A stretch of DNA of 64,000 nt from Flavobacteriaceae bacterium UBA3591 (GTDB lineage: Bacteria; Bacteroidota; Bacteroidia; Flavobacteriales; Flavobacteriaceae). The DNA lies in assembly GCA_002375695.1 (NCBI GenBank), contig DFMO01000008.1, positions 298,372-362,371 of the forward strand. The letters run 5' to 3'. The translations under genes were made by a program, and so were the position numbers. Below the pieces are notes generated by a model. That model saw nothing but the letters and a program-made list of their open reading frames with translations, searched no databases and was not told the origin of the DNA. Positions 31,698-39,501 of the stretch are shown here, piece by piece. Each line of letters begins with the position of its first letter. The stretch's first letter is position 1.

Positions 31698-32516
31698 TTA
31701 ATACTGTTCAGACTCATTAGGGAAATTACCGCTTTTAACATCGGTGCTGTATTGGCTAAAAGCATTACGCATTTCAGTATATAAATCTAAATAGCGTCTT
31801 AAAAAACGCGGATTAAATTCGTGCGTCATTCCAATCATATCGTGAGTTACCAACACCTGCCCATCAACGCCGTTACCAGCACCAATTCCTATTACAGGGA
31901 TGTTAATTTTTTGCGCCACTTTTTCGGCTAATTGTGCCGGAACTTTTTCTAAAACAAGTGCAAAACACCCAGTTTTTTCGAGTAAAACAGCATCGTCTAT
32001 AAGTTTTTGAGCTTCTGCTTCTTCTTTAGCTCGTACGGTATATGTACCAAATTTATAAATAGATTGCGGGGTTAAACCTAAATGTCCCATTACAGGGATA
32101 CCAGCATGTAAAATTCTTTTTATTGAATCTTTAACCTCTTTTCCTCCTTCGAGTTTTACAGCATGCCCGCCGCTTTCTTTCATAATTCTAATCGCCGAAC
32201 GCAAGGCTTCTTTTGGATCACTTTGGTAGCTTCCAAACGGTAAATCTACAACCACTAAACTGCGTTCTATCCCGCGCACCACCGAAGCAGCGTGATAAAT
32301 CATTTGATCTAATGTGATAGGTAGCGTTGTTTCATGACCAGCCATAACATTTGAAGCAGAATCACCCACCAATATTACATCTATGCCAGCGCTATCTACA
32401 ATCTTTGCCATAGTATAATCATAGGCAGTAAGCATTGAGATTTTTTCTCCCTTCATTTTCATATCGACCAACGTTTTGGTGGTGATACGTTTGTATTCTT
32501 TTTTAGCTGTACTCAT
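31698..32516 (-). CDS. panB: 3-methyl-2-oxobutanoate hydroxymethyltransferase
   Basis: A 272-residue cytoplasmic enzyme of pantothenate (vitamin B5/CoA) synthesis, which transfers a hydroxymethyl group from 5,10-methylene-THF to 2-oxoisovalerate. Characteristic segments are KISMLTAYDYTMAKIVDSAG near residue 25, VILVGDSASNVMAGHETTLP (metal-binding Asp in the GDS motif) near 47, VKLEGGKE, HLGLTPQSIYKFG near 138 and PVIGIGAGNGVDGQVLVTHD near 200. Length is normal. A TACTTTTG-type -7 box lies in the short leader. The other pantothenate genes are not nearby. It sits between the rluA-like gene and sdaA on the same strand. Confidence 0.97.
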   Translation of the reverse strand: MSTAKKEYKRITTKTLVDMKMKGEKISMLTAYDYTMAKIVDSAGIDVILVGDSASNVMAGHETTLPITLDQMIYHAASVVRGIERSLVVVDLPFGSYQSDPKEALRSAIRIMKESGGHAVKLEGGKEVKDSIKRILHAGIPVMGHLGLTPQSIYKFGTYTVRAKEEAEAQKLIDDAVLLEKTGCFALVLEKVPAQLAEKVAQKINIPVIGIGAGNGVDGQVLVTHDMIGMTHEFNPRFLRRYLDLYTEMRNAFSQYSTDVKSGNFPNESEQY

Positions 32517-32599
32517 AATTATTAGAAATTGAAGGGCAAAAGTACTAATTTACCCTAATTGATACCTATTTATTGGGTTGCCAATTGCGTTTAAATAAA

Positions 32600-34024
32600 T
32601 TAACAGTCACTAATATTTACTTGTACAGCCAAACCACCCTCACTGGTTTCTTTGTATTTTGAAGTCATATCTTTTGCAGTTTCCCACATGGTAGCAATAA
32701 CCTTATCTAAAGGAACTTTTGCTTTGCTTGGATCGCTGTCTAAAGCCATTTCGCAAGCATTAATAGCTTTAATAGCGCCCATAGCGTTACGTTCTATACA
32801 GGGTATTTGTACCAAACCTGCAATTGGGTCGCAAGTGAGTCCTAAGTGGTGTTCCATAGCTATTTCACTAGCCATTAAACACTGCTCTGGGGTGCCTCCC
32901 ATTAATTCACAAAGTGCGCCTGCTGCCATAGAAGATGATACCCCAATCTCGGCTTGGCAACCGCCCATCGCCGCCGAAATAGTTGCACCCTTTTTAAATA
33001 TACTGCCTATTTCTCCGGCAGTAAGTAAAAACTTGCGTACGTCTTCAAAATTTGCATCGTGGTTTTCAATAACCATATAATATAAAAGGACTGCAGGTAT
33101 AACTCCTGCGCTACCATTTGTTGGGGCAGTTACAACACGTCCCAAGGATGCGTTTACCTCGTTTACAGCTAATGCAAAACAAGAAACCCACTTTAAAATT
33201 TGCCTAAATTGTACTTTGGTGTTACGTATGGCTGTAATCCATTCTTCGGCACCGTTATAGGTGTGTTCACCAATAAGGTTTTTATTCATCTCAAAGGCGC
33301 GTCTTGTTACATTCAATCCGCCAGGTAAAACGCCTTCGGTATGAGCGCCCACATACATTGAGTCTAACATTACATCCCAAATTTCTTTGAGCCCGTTGTT
33401 AATTTCGGCCTCGTTTCTCAGCGATTTTTCGTTTTCGAGTACAATTTGCGAAATGCTTTTTCCTTCGGTTTTGCAAATTGCTAAAAGTTCTTTTCCGTTT
33501 TGGATTGGAAACGGAAACTGCGAAAATTTTTCGAGTTTAATTTTTTTGTTTTCCCGTTCTTCTTTCACGGTAAAACCGCCTCCAATAGAGTAAAAGGAGG
33601 ATGCGATGCTTTTACCGTTTTTTAATGTAGCACGAAACGTCATCCCGTTAGGGTGAAAATCTAAAAATTTACGATTAAAAATTATATGTTCTTTCGGATT
33701 AAAATCGACCGCTAATTGGTTGTTGAGTTTTATTTTATTTTCAGCGTGTATAAAATCAATCTCTGCTTCTATATTTTCAATAGGAAATGTTACTGGGTCA
33801 AACCCCGAAAGACCTAACATTACGGCAATATCGGTAGCGTGTCCTTTTCCTGTAAGTGAAAGCGAGCCGTAAAGATCTACCGAAATTTCCAAAACTTGGT
33901 CAAATTCGTTATCTCCTTTTAACTCTTCAATCCATCTTAAAGCAGCACGCCAAGGTCCTAAAGTGTGCGAACTCGAAGGTCCCACGCCAATAGATAACAT
34001 ATCAAAAACACTAATACTTTCCAT
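32600..34024 (-). CDS. sdaA: L-serine ammonia-lyase (serine dehydratase), iron-sulfur type
   Basis: A 474-residue single-chain enzyme converting L-serine to pyruvate and ammonia in the cytoplasm. The N-terminal beta domain opens SVFDMLSIGVGPSSSHTLGP, and the C-terminal alpha domain has GAATISAAMGGCQAEIGVSSSMAAG-type residues (near 340-365), then GLTCDPIAGLVQIPCIERNAMG, supplying cysteines for the oxygen-sensitive [4Fe-4S] cluster. Both domains are in one polypeptide, as in E. coli SdaA. A TATCTTTG -7 box lies in the leader on the minus strand. The cluster cysteines are intact. Confidence 0.96.
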   Translation of the reverse strand: MESISVFDMLSIGVGPSSSHTLGPWRAALRWIEELKGDNEFDQVLEISVDLYGSLSLTGKGHATDIAVMLGLSGFDPVTFPIENIEAEIDFIHAENKIKLNNQLAVDFNPKEHIIFNRKFLDFHPNGMTFRATLKNGKSIASSFYSIGGGFTVKEERENKKIKLEKFSQFPFPIQNGKELLAICKTEGKSISQIVLENEKSLRNEAEINNGLKEIWDVMLDSMYVGAHTEGVLPGGLNVTRRAFEMNKNLIGEHTYNGAEEWITAIRNTKVQFRQILKWVSCFALAVNEVNASLGRVVTAPTNGSAGVIPAVLLYYMVIENHDANFEDVRKFLLTAGEIGSIFKKGATISAAMGGCQAEIGVSSSMAAGALCELMGGTPEQCLMASEIAMEHHLGLTCDPIAGLVQIPCIERNAMGAIKAINACEMALDSDPSKAKVPLDKVIATMWETAKDMTSKYKETSEGGLAVQVNISDC

Positions 34025-34202
34025 TTAAAAATTCTTTTAAACAAAGATAGCATCTTATTTAATTTTCGGTTGCTATTTATGGGTTTTGAAAGTAGATTTT
34101 CCTGAAATATTTTCTGTAAAAATTATAGGTGTCATAAACCCTACAATCCTTTTGTGCTACGGTGTTGTTAATCAAAAAAGTACGGAATGGTTTTTCTGCT
34201 TC

Positions 34203-34216
34203 TGCCATCCTGTCAT
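34203..34216 (+). promoter_or_regulatory. Possible control element upstream of dnaK
   Basis: The direct repeat TGCCAT-CC-TGTCAT lies about 90 bases upstream of the dnaK ATG. The 277-base gap before dnaK lacks a convincing TAnnTTTG promoter, so a stress-specific element is possible. I found no CIRCE-type long inverted repeat. Recognition as a heat-shock element is a guess from position. Confidence 0.25.
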
Positions 34217-34301
34217 AAACTGTGCGGTGGCATAATCATTGACTTATAGAAACCGGAAATCAAGAATACATTTATAAATATAATTAACAAACAATATTAT
34301 T

Positions 34302-36218
34302 ATGAGTAAAATAATTGGAATCGACTTAGGTACAACCAACTCCTGTGTTGCCGTAATGGAAGGTAGCGAGCCAACGGTTATTCCTAATGCCGAAGGAAAA
34401 AGAACAACCCCTTCTGTGATTGCTTTTGTAGAAGGTGGTGAAATTAAAGTTGGTGACCCTGCAAAACGTCAGGCTGTTACTAACCCAACAAAAACCATTA
34501 GCTCTATTAAGAGATTTATGGGTAATAAATTTTCAGAGTCTAAAGTAGAAACTGAATATTCATCATATAAAGTGGTAAAAGGCGATAATGATACTGCACG
34601 TGTAGATATCGATGGCCGTTTATATACACCGCAAGAATTAAGTGCTATGATTCTTCAGAAAATGAAGAAAACTGCCGAAGACTATTTAGGACAAGACGTA
34701 AGCCGTGCGGTAATTACCGTGCCTGCATACTTTAATGACAGCCAACGTCAAGCTACAAAAGAAGCTGGTGAAATTGCTGGTCTTAAAGTAGAGCGTATTA
34801 TTAATGAGCCTACAGCAGCAGCTCTTGCATATGGTCTAGATAAAAAAGGTACAGATCAAAAAGTAGTAGTTTTTGACTTTGGTGGTGGTACACACGACGT
34901 TAGTATTCTAGAATTAGGAGACGGCGTTTTTGAAGTATTATCAACAGATGGTGACACGCACCTTGGTGGTGATGATGTAGATCAAAAAATTATTAACTGG
35001 TTAGCAGATGAGTTTAAAGCTGAAGAAGATTTTGACTTGCGTAATGACCCTATGGCATTACAACGTTTAAAAGAAGCTGCTGAAAAAGCAAAAATTGAAC
35101 TTTCTTCTGCTGCGCAAACAGAAATTAACTTACCATATATTACTGCTACATCGAGTGGTCCTAAGCACTTGGTTAAAACTTTAACTCGTGCAAAATTTGA
35201 ACAATTAATAGACGACCTTGTAAAAAGAACGATGAAGCCTTGCGAAACTGCATTAAAAGCTGCAGGATTAACCAAGAGTGATATAGATGAGGTAATTCTT
35301 GTAGGAGGTTCTACACGTATTCCTGCTGTACAAGAAGCTGTAGAAAAATTCTTTGGTAAAAAACCACACAAAGGTGTAAACCCAGATGAAGTAGTTGCCG
35401 TAGGTGCTGCAATTCAAGGTGGTGTATTAACCGGAGATGTAAAAGATGTTCTTCTTTTAGATGTAACACCACTTTCATTAGGTATTGAAACAATGGGAGG
35501 TGTTATGACTAAATTAATTGAAGCAAACACTACAATTCCTACAAAAAAGAGTCAGGTATTCTCTACTGCAGCAGACAATCAACCAAGTGTTGAAATTCAC
35601 GTACTGCAAGGTGAGCGTCCAATGGCAAACGACAATAAAACAATTGGTCGTTTTCACTTAGACGGAATCCCACCAGCGCAAAGAGGAGTGCCACAAATTG
35701 AAGTAACGTTTGATATTGATGCTAACGGTATCATTAAAGTAAGCGCTACAGATAAGGCTACTAATAAATCGCAAGACATTCGTATTGAAGCTTCTTCTGG
35801 ATTAACTGAAGAAGAAATTCAAAAGATGAAAGCAGATGCCGAAGCAAATGCTGAAAGCGATAAAGCTGCTAAAGAAAAAGTAGACAAGTTAAACGAAGCT
35901 GATGGAATGATTTTCCAAACTGAAAAGCAACTTAAAGAATTTGGTGATAAATTATCTGACGATAAAAAGAAGCCAATTGAAGACGCTTTAGAAGAATTGA
36001 AAAAAGCTTACGAATCTAAAGATGTTGCAACAATTCAACCCGCTTTAGATAAAATAAACGAAGCTTGGAAAGCAGCTTCAGAAGAAATGTACAAAGCCCA
36101 AGCCGAACAGCAAGGCGCCCCAACCGGTGATGCCGGAGCAGGAGCAGAGCAAGGAAGCACAGGCGGCGGCGCAGAAAATAGCGACGTTGAAGATGTAGAT
36201 TTTGAAGAAGTAAAATAA
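34302..36218 (+). CDS. dnaK: Molecular chaperone DnaK (Hsp70)
   Basis: A 638-residue Hsp70 with an actin-like ATPase domain (IGIDLGTTNSCVAVMEG at the start, VVFDFGGGTHDVSILELG near 188, DEVILVGGSTRIPAVQ near 331), the linker DVLLLDVTPLSLGIE, a beta-sandwich substrate-binding domain and a helical lid. The C-terminus ends with a Gly/Ala/Gln-rich tail and the acidic NSDVEDVDFEEVK, the usual co-chaperone contact. The usual Hsp70 phosphate loop is GGGTFDVS; here it is GGGTHDVS, a one-residue change. It folds and refolds cytosolic proteins with DnaJ and GrpE, which are not in this window. It is monocistronic and ends in a perfect palindromic terminator. Confidence 0.99.
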   Translation: MSKIIGIDLGTTNSCVAVMEGSEPTVIPNAEGKRTTPSVIAFVEGGEIKVGDPAKRQAVTNPTKTISSIKRFMGNKFSESKVETEYSSYKVVKGDNDTARVDIDGRLYTPQELSAMILQKMKKTAEDYLGQDVSRAVITVPAYFNDSQRQATKEAGEIAGLKVERIINEPTAAALAYGLDKKGTDQKVVVFDFGGGTHDVSILELGDGVFEVLSTDGDTHLGGDDVDQKIINWLADEFKAEEDFDLRNDPMALQRLKEAAEKAKIELSSAAQTEINLPYITATSSGPKHLVKTLTRAKFEQLIDDLVKRTMKPCETALKAAGLTKSDIDEVILVGGSTRIPAVQEAVEKFFGKKPHKGVNPDEVVAVGAAIQGGVLTGDVKDVLLLDVTPLSLGIETMGGVMTKLIEANTTIPTKKSQVFSTAADNQPSVEIHVLQGERPMANDNKTIGRFHLDGIPPAQRGVPQIEVTFDIDANGIIKVSATDKATNKSQDIRIEASSGLTEEEIQKMKADAEANAESDKAAKEKVDKLNEADGMIFQTEKQLKEFGDKLSDDKKKPIEDALEELKKAYESKDVATIQPALDKINEAWKAASEEMYKAQAEQQGAPTGDAGAGAEQGSTGGGAENSDVEDVDFEEVK

Positions 36219-36240
36219 GTTTCTTTAAATAGTTTAATTA

Positions 36241-36276
36241 AAAACCGCAACCATTAATGGTTGCGGTTTTTTTTAT
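36241..36276 (+). terminator. Rho-independent terminator of dnaK
   Basis: Bases 36241-36270 are a perfect 30-base palindrome (AAAACCGCAACCATT and its complement) followed by more T. The hairpin begins 22 bases after the dnaK stop codon. Confidence 0.92.
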
Positions 36277-36406
36277 TCATATGTTAAAACAAAACGCCCT
36301 AGCACATACTGTAATTGTAACCTGTGAAGTTATAAACAGTAAATTTTAGTAATTCTAGATCTATAAATTTTGATTGTGAGAATATTGATTTAACACTCAA
36401 AACAAT

Positions 36407-36447
36407 CTGTTTTTTTTTAAAAAAAAACAGCCCAATTACGGGCTGCT
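36407..36447 (-). terminator. Terminator of the leucine-rich repeat gene
   Basis: On the minus strand CAGCCC-GTAATT-GGGCTG (36428-36445) is followed by nine T. The T-run is itself half of a perfect 24-base palindrome, CTG-T9-A9-CAG, at 36407-36430. It lies ~30 bases downstream of the LRR gene stop. Confidence 0.85.
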
Positions 36448-36476
36448 TTAGGAAGTGAGGGATTTTGAGTAGTATT

Positions 36477-37184
36477 TTAATCTTCAGCTTCGCGTTCTAT
36501 TGCAAAAGTTGATTGGTCATTAATTAAAGTATTTTGGCTGTTTAACTGCACCTTGTTACCCGAGGTTGATAGTACAACGATTGAAAAATCTTCGGGATTT
36601 GTAAAGTTGTTTTCAGCTACAACAAGCTCTCTTAAATTTCTACAGTTTGCAAGTTCTATTGGCAAAGTGCCCGATAAATCGTTGTCGAAAACATTAAAAA
36701 TTTCAATGTTTTTTAAGTTGCCTATACTGTTTGGAATAGTGCCACTTAACTGATTACTGCTTAAATGCAATTGCTTAAGTTGGCTAAGGTTGCCTATCGA
36801 CTCTGGTATACTACCGCTAAGATAAGCTCCATTTATAGCTAAAACTTCAAGATTTTTTAGATTTCCAAATTCTGAAGGAATAGTTCCAGTAATTGGATTA
36901 AAAGAAAGTTCTAATTTTTTTAAACTTGTAAGCTCCCCTATAGAAGCCGGGAGCGTTCCAGTTAAATTGTTAAACAACAAATTGATGCTCACAATTTTGT
37001 CGTTTTCAACGGTAACTCCTTGCCAAGTATTTACAGGCAAATCTAGATTCCATTTAACTTTCCAATTATCGCCATTTGTACTATTATGAAGATCAATAAG
37101 AATTTGTTTATCCTTTTTACTTACCTCAGCAAAAGCTAAAGCGGCAACAAATAAACATAGTAGGGTAAGTGTTTTTGTTTTCAT
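36477..37184 (-). CDS. Secreted leucine-rich repeat protein
   Basis: A 235-residue exported protein: cleavable signal peptide (MKTKTLTLLCLFVAALAFAE), a plant-type LRR N-terminal cap (KQILIDLHNSTNGDNWKVKW near residue 25, with NTWQGV), then about five 24-residue repeats of the plant-like kind (LTGTLPASIGELTSLKKLEL, ITGTIPSEFGNLKNLEVLAI, LSGSIPESIGNLSQLKQLHL, LSGTIPNSIGNLKNIEIFNV and one more diverged), and a short acidic tail. Flavobacterial proteins of this kind often carry a type IX sorting domain; none is evident here, so it is probably periplasmic or released. Binding of a protein or peptide ligand is the usual LRR role. The gene is monocistronic. Confidence 0.88.
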   Translation of the reverse strand: MKTKTLTLLCLFVAALAFAEVSKKDKQILIDLHNSTNGDNWKVKWNLDLPVNTWQGVTVENDKIVSINLLFNNLTGTLPASIGELTSLKKLELSFNPITGTIPSEFGNLKNLEVLAINGAYLSGSIPESIGNLSQLKQLHLSSNQLSGTIPNSIGNLKNIEIFNVFDNDLSGTLPIELANCRNLRELVVAENNFTNPEDFSIVVLSTSGNKVQLNSQNTLINDQSTFAIEREAED

Positions 37185-37278
37185 AATTGGGGCCTATTTT
37201 GAATTAGAGCATAGTAAAAGAACAAAACCCTATGCTTAAATACAAATTTATTCGATGAAATGCATAAAATCTCTAAAA

Positions 37279-37920
37279 TTATTTGGAAATCGTTAATAAA
37301 AATGGCTTGTATACTTCATGTTTTCCATTAAAAACCTCTATTTTCAATTTTTTATTAAATAGTGCTGTTCCTTTTAAATATTCTTCAGTTTTTCGCGCCT
37401 CAGTAATATATTCGTCTTTATCGCCGTAAATATAAATTACCCTCGTATCGTCGGTTAAAAATTCAAAATCTTCAGGATTTAATTCTTTTGGAATACCGCC
37501 CGAATGTAAAACTAAAGTATCGCACTGTATTTTTCTTTTCGCTACCCAGCGCGTTGCAATCGAAACCCCTTGTGAATACCCAAGCACAATGAGTTTTGCA
37601 TTGAAATTTGCCAATTCACTTTTATAAACGGCATCTACATAATTTAAAATATTTTCGGTTTCGGTGGCGGTGTTTTCGCGGGTAAGCCAGGATGCACCAA
37701 TATGTTTAAAGCGATTATCCTGATAGTATTTTGAAGGGGCTTGCGGTGCAATTACATAGTTTTCATCGGGATCTAATTCAGAAAAATATCTAATAAAATA
37801 CTTACTTAAATACCCCAAGCCGTGAAATACAATCCAAATATTTTTGGTTTTATTGGTGAGTTTGTTAAGCGTGTGGTAGGTATTGGTGCTGCTATAGGTA
37901 ACCTCTTTTTGAAAGCTCAT
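37279..37920 (-). CDS. Alpha/beta-hydrolase, esterase/phospholipase family
   Basis: A 213-residue cytoplasmic hydrolase. It shows the oxyanion region IVFHGLGYLSKYF near residue 31, the nucleophile elbow VLGYSQGVSIATRW (Ser in GYSQG) near 107, and probable acid and base residues in YIYGDKDEYI and NGKHEVYKP. This resembles the carboxylesterase/phospholipase (PF02230-type) group. No signal peptide is present. The substrate cannot be deduced. It is transcribed divergently from the menaquinone-type thioesterase gene with only 45 bases between starts. Confidence 0.82.
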   Translation of the reverse strand: MSFQKEVTYSSTNTYHTLNKLTNKTKNIWIVFHGLGYLSKYFIRYFSELDPDENYVIAPQAPSKYYQDNRFKHIGASWLTRENTATETENILNYVDAVYKSELANFNAKLIVLGYSQGVSIATRWVAKRKIQCDTLVLHSGGIPKELNPEDFEFLTDDTRVIYIYGDKDEYITEARKTEEYLKGTALFNKKLKIEVFNGKHEVYKPFLLTISK

Positions 37921-37965
37921 TTTCTTTAATTCAATTTTGTATTTTTACAAATGTAAAAGAATGCT

Positions 37966-38391
37966 ATGAACTATACGAATACCGAAATTTTGGCCGCTTG
38001 TAATAAGATGTGTCAAAATACTTTAATGGAAACCTTAAATATTGAGTTTACCGAAGTTGGCACCAATTATTTAGTAGCCAAAATGCCCGTTACTCCCAAA
38101 GTACATCAACCCGACGGGGTATTACACGGGGGTGCGTCGGTTGCATTGGCAGAAAGTGTTGGTAGCGCTGCCGCATTTGTTTTTATGAATTCAAAAGACA
38201 TAGCTATTCGCGGTATTGAAATTTCGGCTAACCATGTAAAAAGTGTTAAGAGCGGGTACGTATATGCAAATGCTACAATTTTGCACAAAGGAAGAACAAC
38301 ACAGCTGTGGCAAATTAAGATTACTAATGACGACGGAAATCTTGTTTCGCTTGTAAAACTTACTACTATTGCTTTATCCCGACAGAAATAA
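37966..38391 (+). CDS. Hotdog-fold thioesterase, probably DHNA-CoA thioesterase
   Basis: A 141-residue PaaI/YdiI-type hotdog protein with the active-site region PDGVLHGGASVALAESVGS (residues ~46-64, catalytic acidic residue Glu in LAES) and the GIEISANHVKSVKSG strand pair. In menaquinone synthesis such enzymes release 1,4-dihydroxy-2-naphthoate from its CoA ester after MenB. The assignment to that step rests on context: it overlaps menF by one base (TAATG) and is followed by menD. A general acyl-CoA thioesterase role remains possible. Length and motif order are normal. Confidence 0.82.
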   Translation: MNYTNTEILAACNKMCQNTLMETLNIEFTEVGTNYLVAKMPVTPKVHQPDGVLHGGASVALAESVGSAAAFVFMNSKDIAIRGIEISANHVKSVKSGYVYANATILHKGRTTQLWQIKITNDDGNLVSLVKLTTIALSRQK

Positions 38392-39470
38392 TGAACCTAC
38401 ACGAATTTACCCAAGAAATATCAGCCCATTTTAAAAAAGAATTACCCTTTGTATTATACGCCAAGCCTACTGAAAATAGGGTGCAGGCGCTTTTGCAAAA
38501 TGATAATACGCTGCATTATACCGAAGATTTATCTGAAAATGGCTTTGTGATGGCGCCTTTCGACTTTACGGGTACGGCTAGTTTTATTCCTGAAAAGTCT
38601 TCGGTAAAAATTAAAACCGAAGTAGTTACTTCAAAAATTGATAAAACTCTTTCGCCGCTCGCAACAGAAATTACAAACAACAAACCTGAAAAGGACGCTT
38701 ACCTCAAAAAATTAGAAAAAGCAATTGAAACGATTAAAAATAGAAAAGCAAAAAAAATTGTACTGTCGCGCTATAAAGATTTTGAGCTTCAAAATTTTTC
38801 AATTGAAAAGCTAATAAACCAGTTGCTAAACATATATCCTACAGCATTTAGATACGTATGGTACCACCCACATACAGGTATTTGGTGTGGCGCAACCCCC
38901 GAAACCTTAGTACAAGTAGAAAACCAATCGTTTAAAACCATGGCGCTGGCAGGTACGCAACCATATAAAGATACCGAACAAGTAGAATGGGGCCCAAAAG
39001 AATTAGACGAACAACAATTAGTAACTAACGCTATTACAAACAATTTACAGCAAATAACCTCTATTTTAAAGGTTTCAAAAGCTTATACGCATCGAGCGGG
39101 ATCACTATTACATTTAAAAACAGATATTGAAGGTGTTTTAAAAAAAGGGAAGACAACGCTTGCCAAAATTGCAAATGTATTGCATCCCACACCAGCCGTG
39201 GGTGGGGCGCCAACAAAATTTGCTAAAAAATATATTATTGAAAACGAAAGTTATAACCGCTCTTACTATACTGGGTTTTTAGGTCCAATTACAAACAATG
39301 GCGCCACGGCTTCACTTATGGTAAATTTAAGATGTATGGAAATAAATGATAATATTTCACGTATATATGTAGGGGGCGGAATTACCATAGCTTCGCAACC
39401 TTTAGCCGAGTGGCAGGAAACTCAAAACAAAATGCAAACTATGTTACAAGTGTTAGCGCCAATGCTATAA
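38391..39470 (+). CDS. menF: Isochorismate synthase
   Basis: A 359-residue chorismate-binding enzyme. The C-terminal catalytic region contains IKNRKAKKIVLSRYKDFEL near residue 115, IWCGATPETLVQVE near 164, MALAGTQPY, the block LHPTPAVGGAPTKFAKKYI near 264 (menaquinone-type PTPAVGG), and YYTGFLGPI and RIYVGGGITIASQP near the end. It converts chorismate to isochorismate for MenD. Neighbours (thioesterase upstream with one-base overlap, menD 31 bases downstream) favour the menaquinone role over siderophore synthesis. The N-terminal domain is short, common in Bacteroidota. Confidence 0.92.
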   Translation: MNLHEFTQEISAHFKKELPFVLYAKPTENRVQALLQNDNTLHYTEDLSENGFVMAPFDFTGTASFIPEKSSVKIKTEVVTSKIDKTLSPLATEITNNKPEKDAYLKKLEKAIETIKNRKAKKIVLSRYKDFELQNFSIEKLINQLLNIYPTAFRYVWYHPHTGIWCGATPETLVQVENQSFKTMALAGTQPYKDTEQVEWGPKELDEQQLVTNAITNNLQQITSILKVSKAYTHRAGSLLHLKTDIEGVLKKGKTTLAKIANVLHPTPAVGGAPTKFAKKYIIENESYNRSYYTGFLGPITNNGATASLMVNLRCMEINDNISRIYVGGGITIASQPLAEWQETQNKMQTMLQVLAPML

Positions 39471-39501
39471 AATGTACGCCAACTTTGTACCTTTGTAGGC
39501 T

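Noticed and set aside
36407..36430. Perfect 24-base palindrome CTG-T9-A9-CAG as a regulatory site
   Set aside because: It is best explained as overlapping T- and A-tracts of the terminator for the leucine-rich repeat gene.
39488..39495. TACCTTTG before menD as a full promoter
   Set aside because: The -7 box is good, but no TTG occurs at the required distance upstream, so I mention it only within the menD entry.
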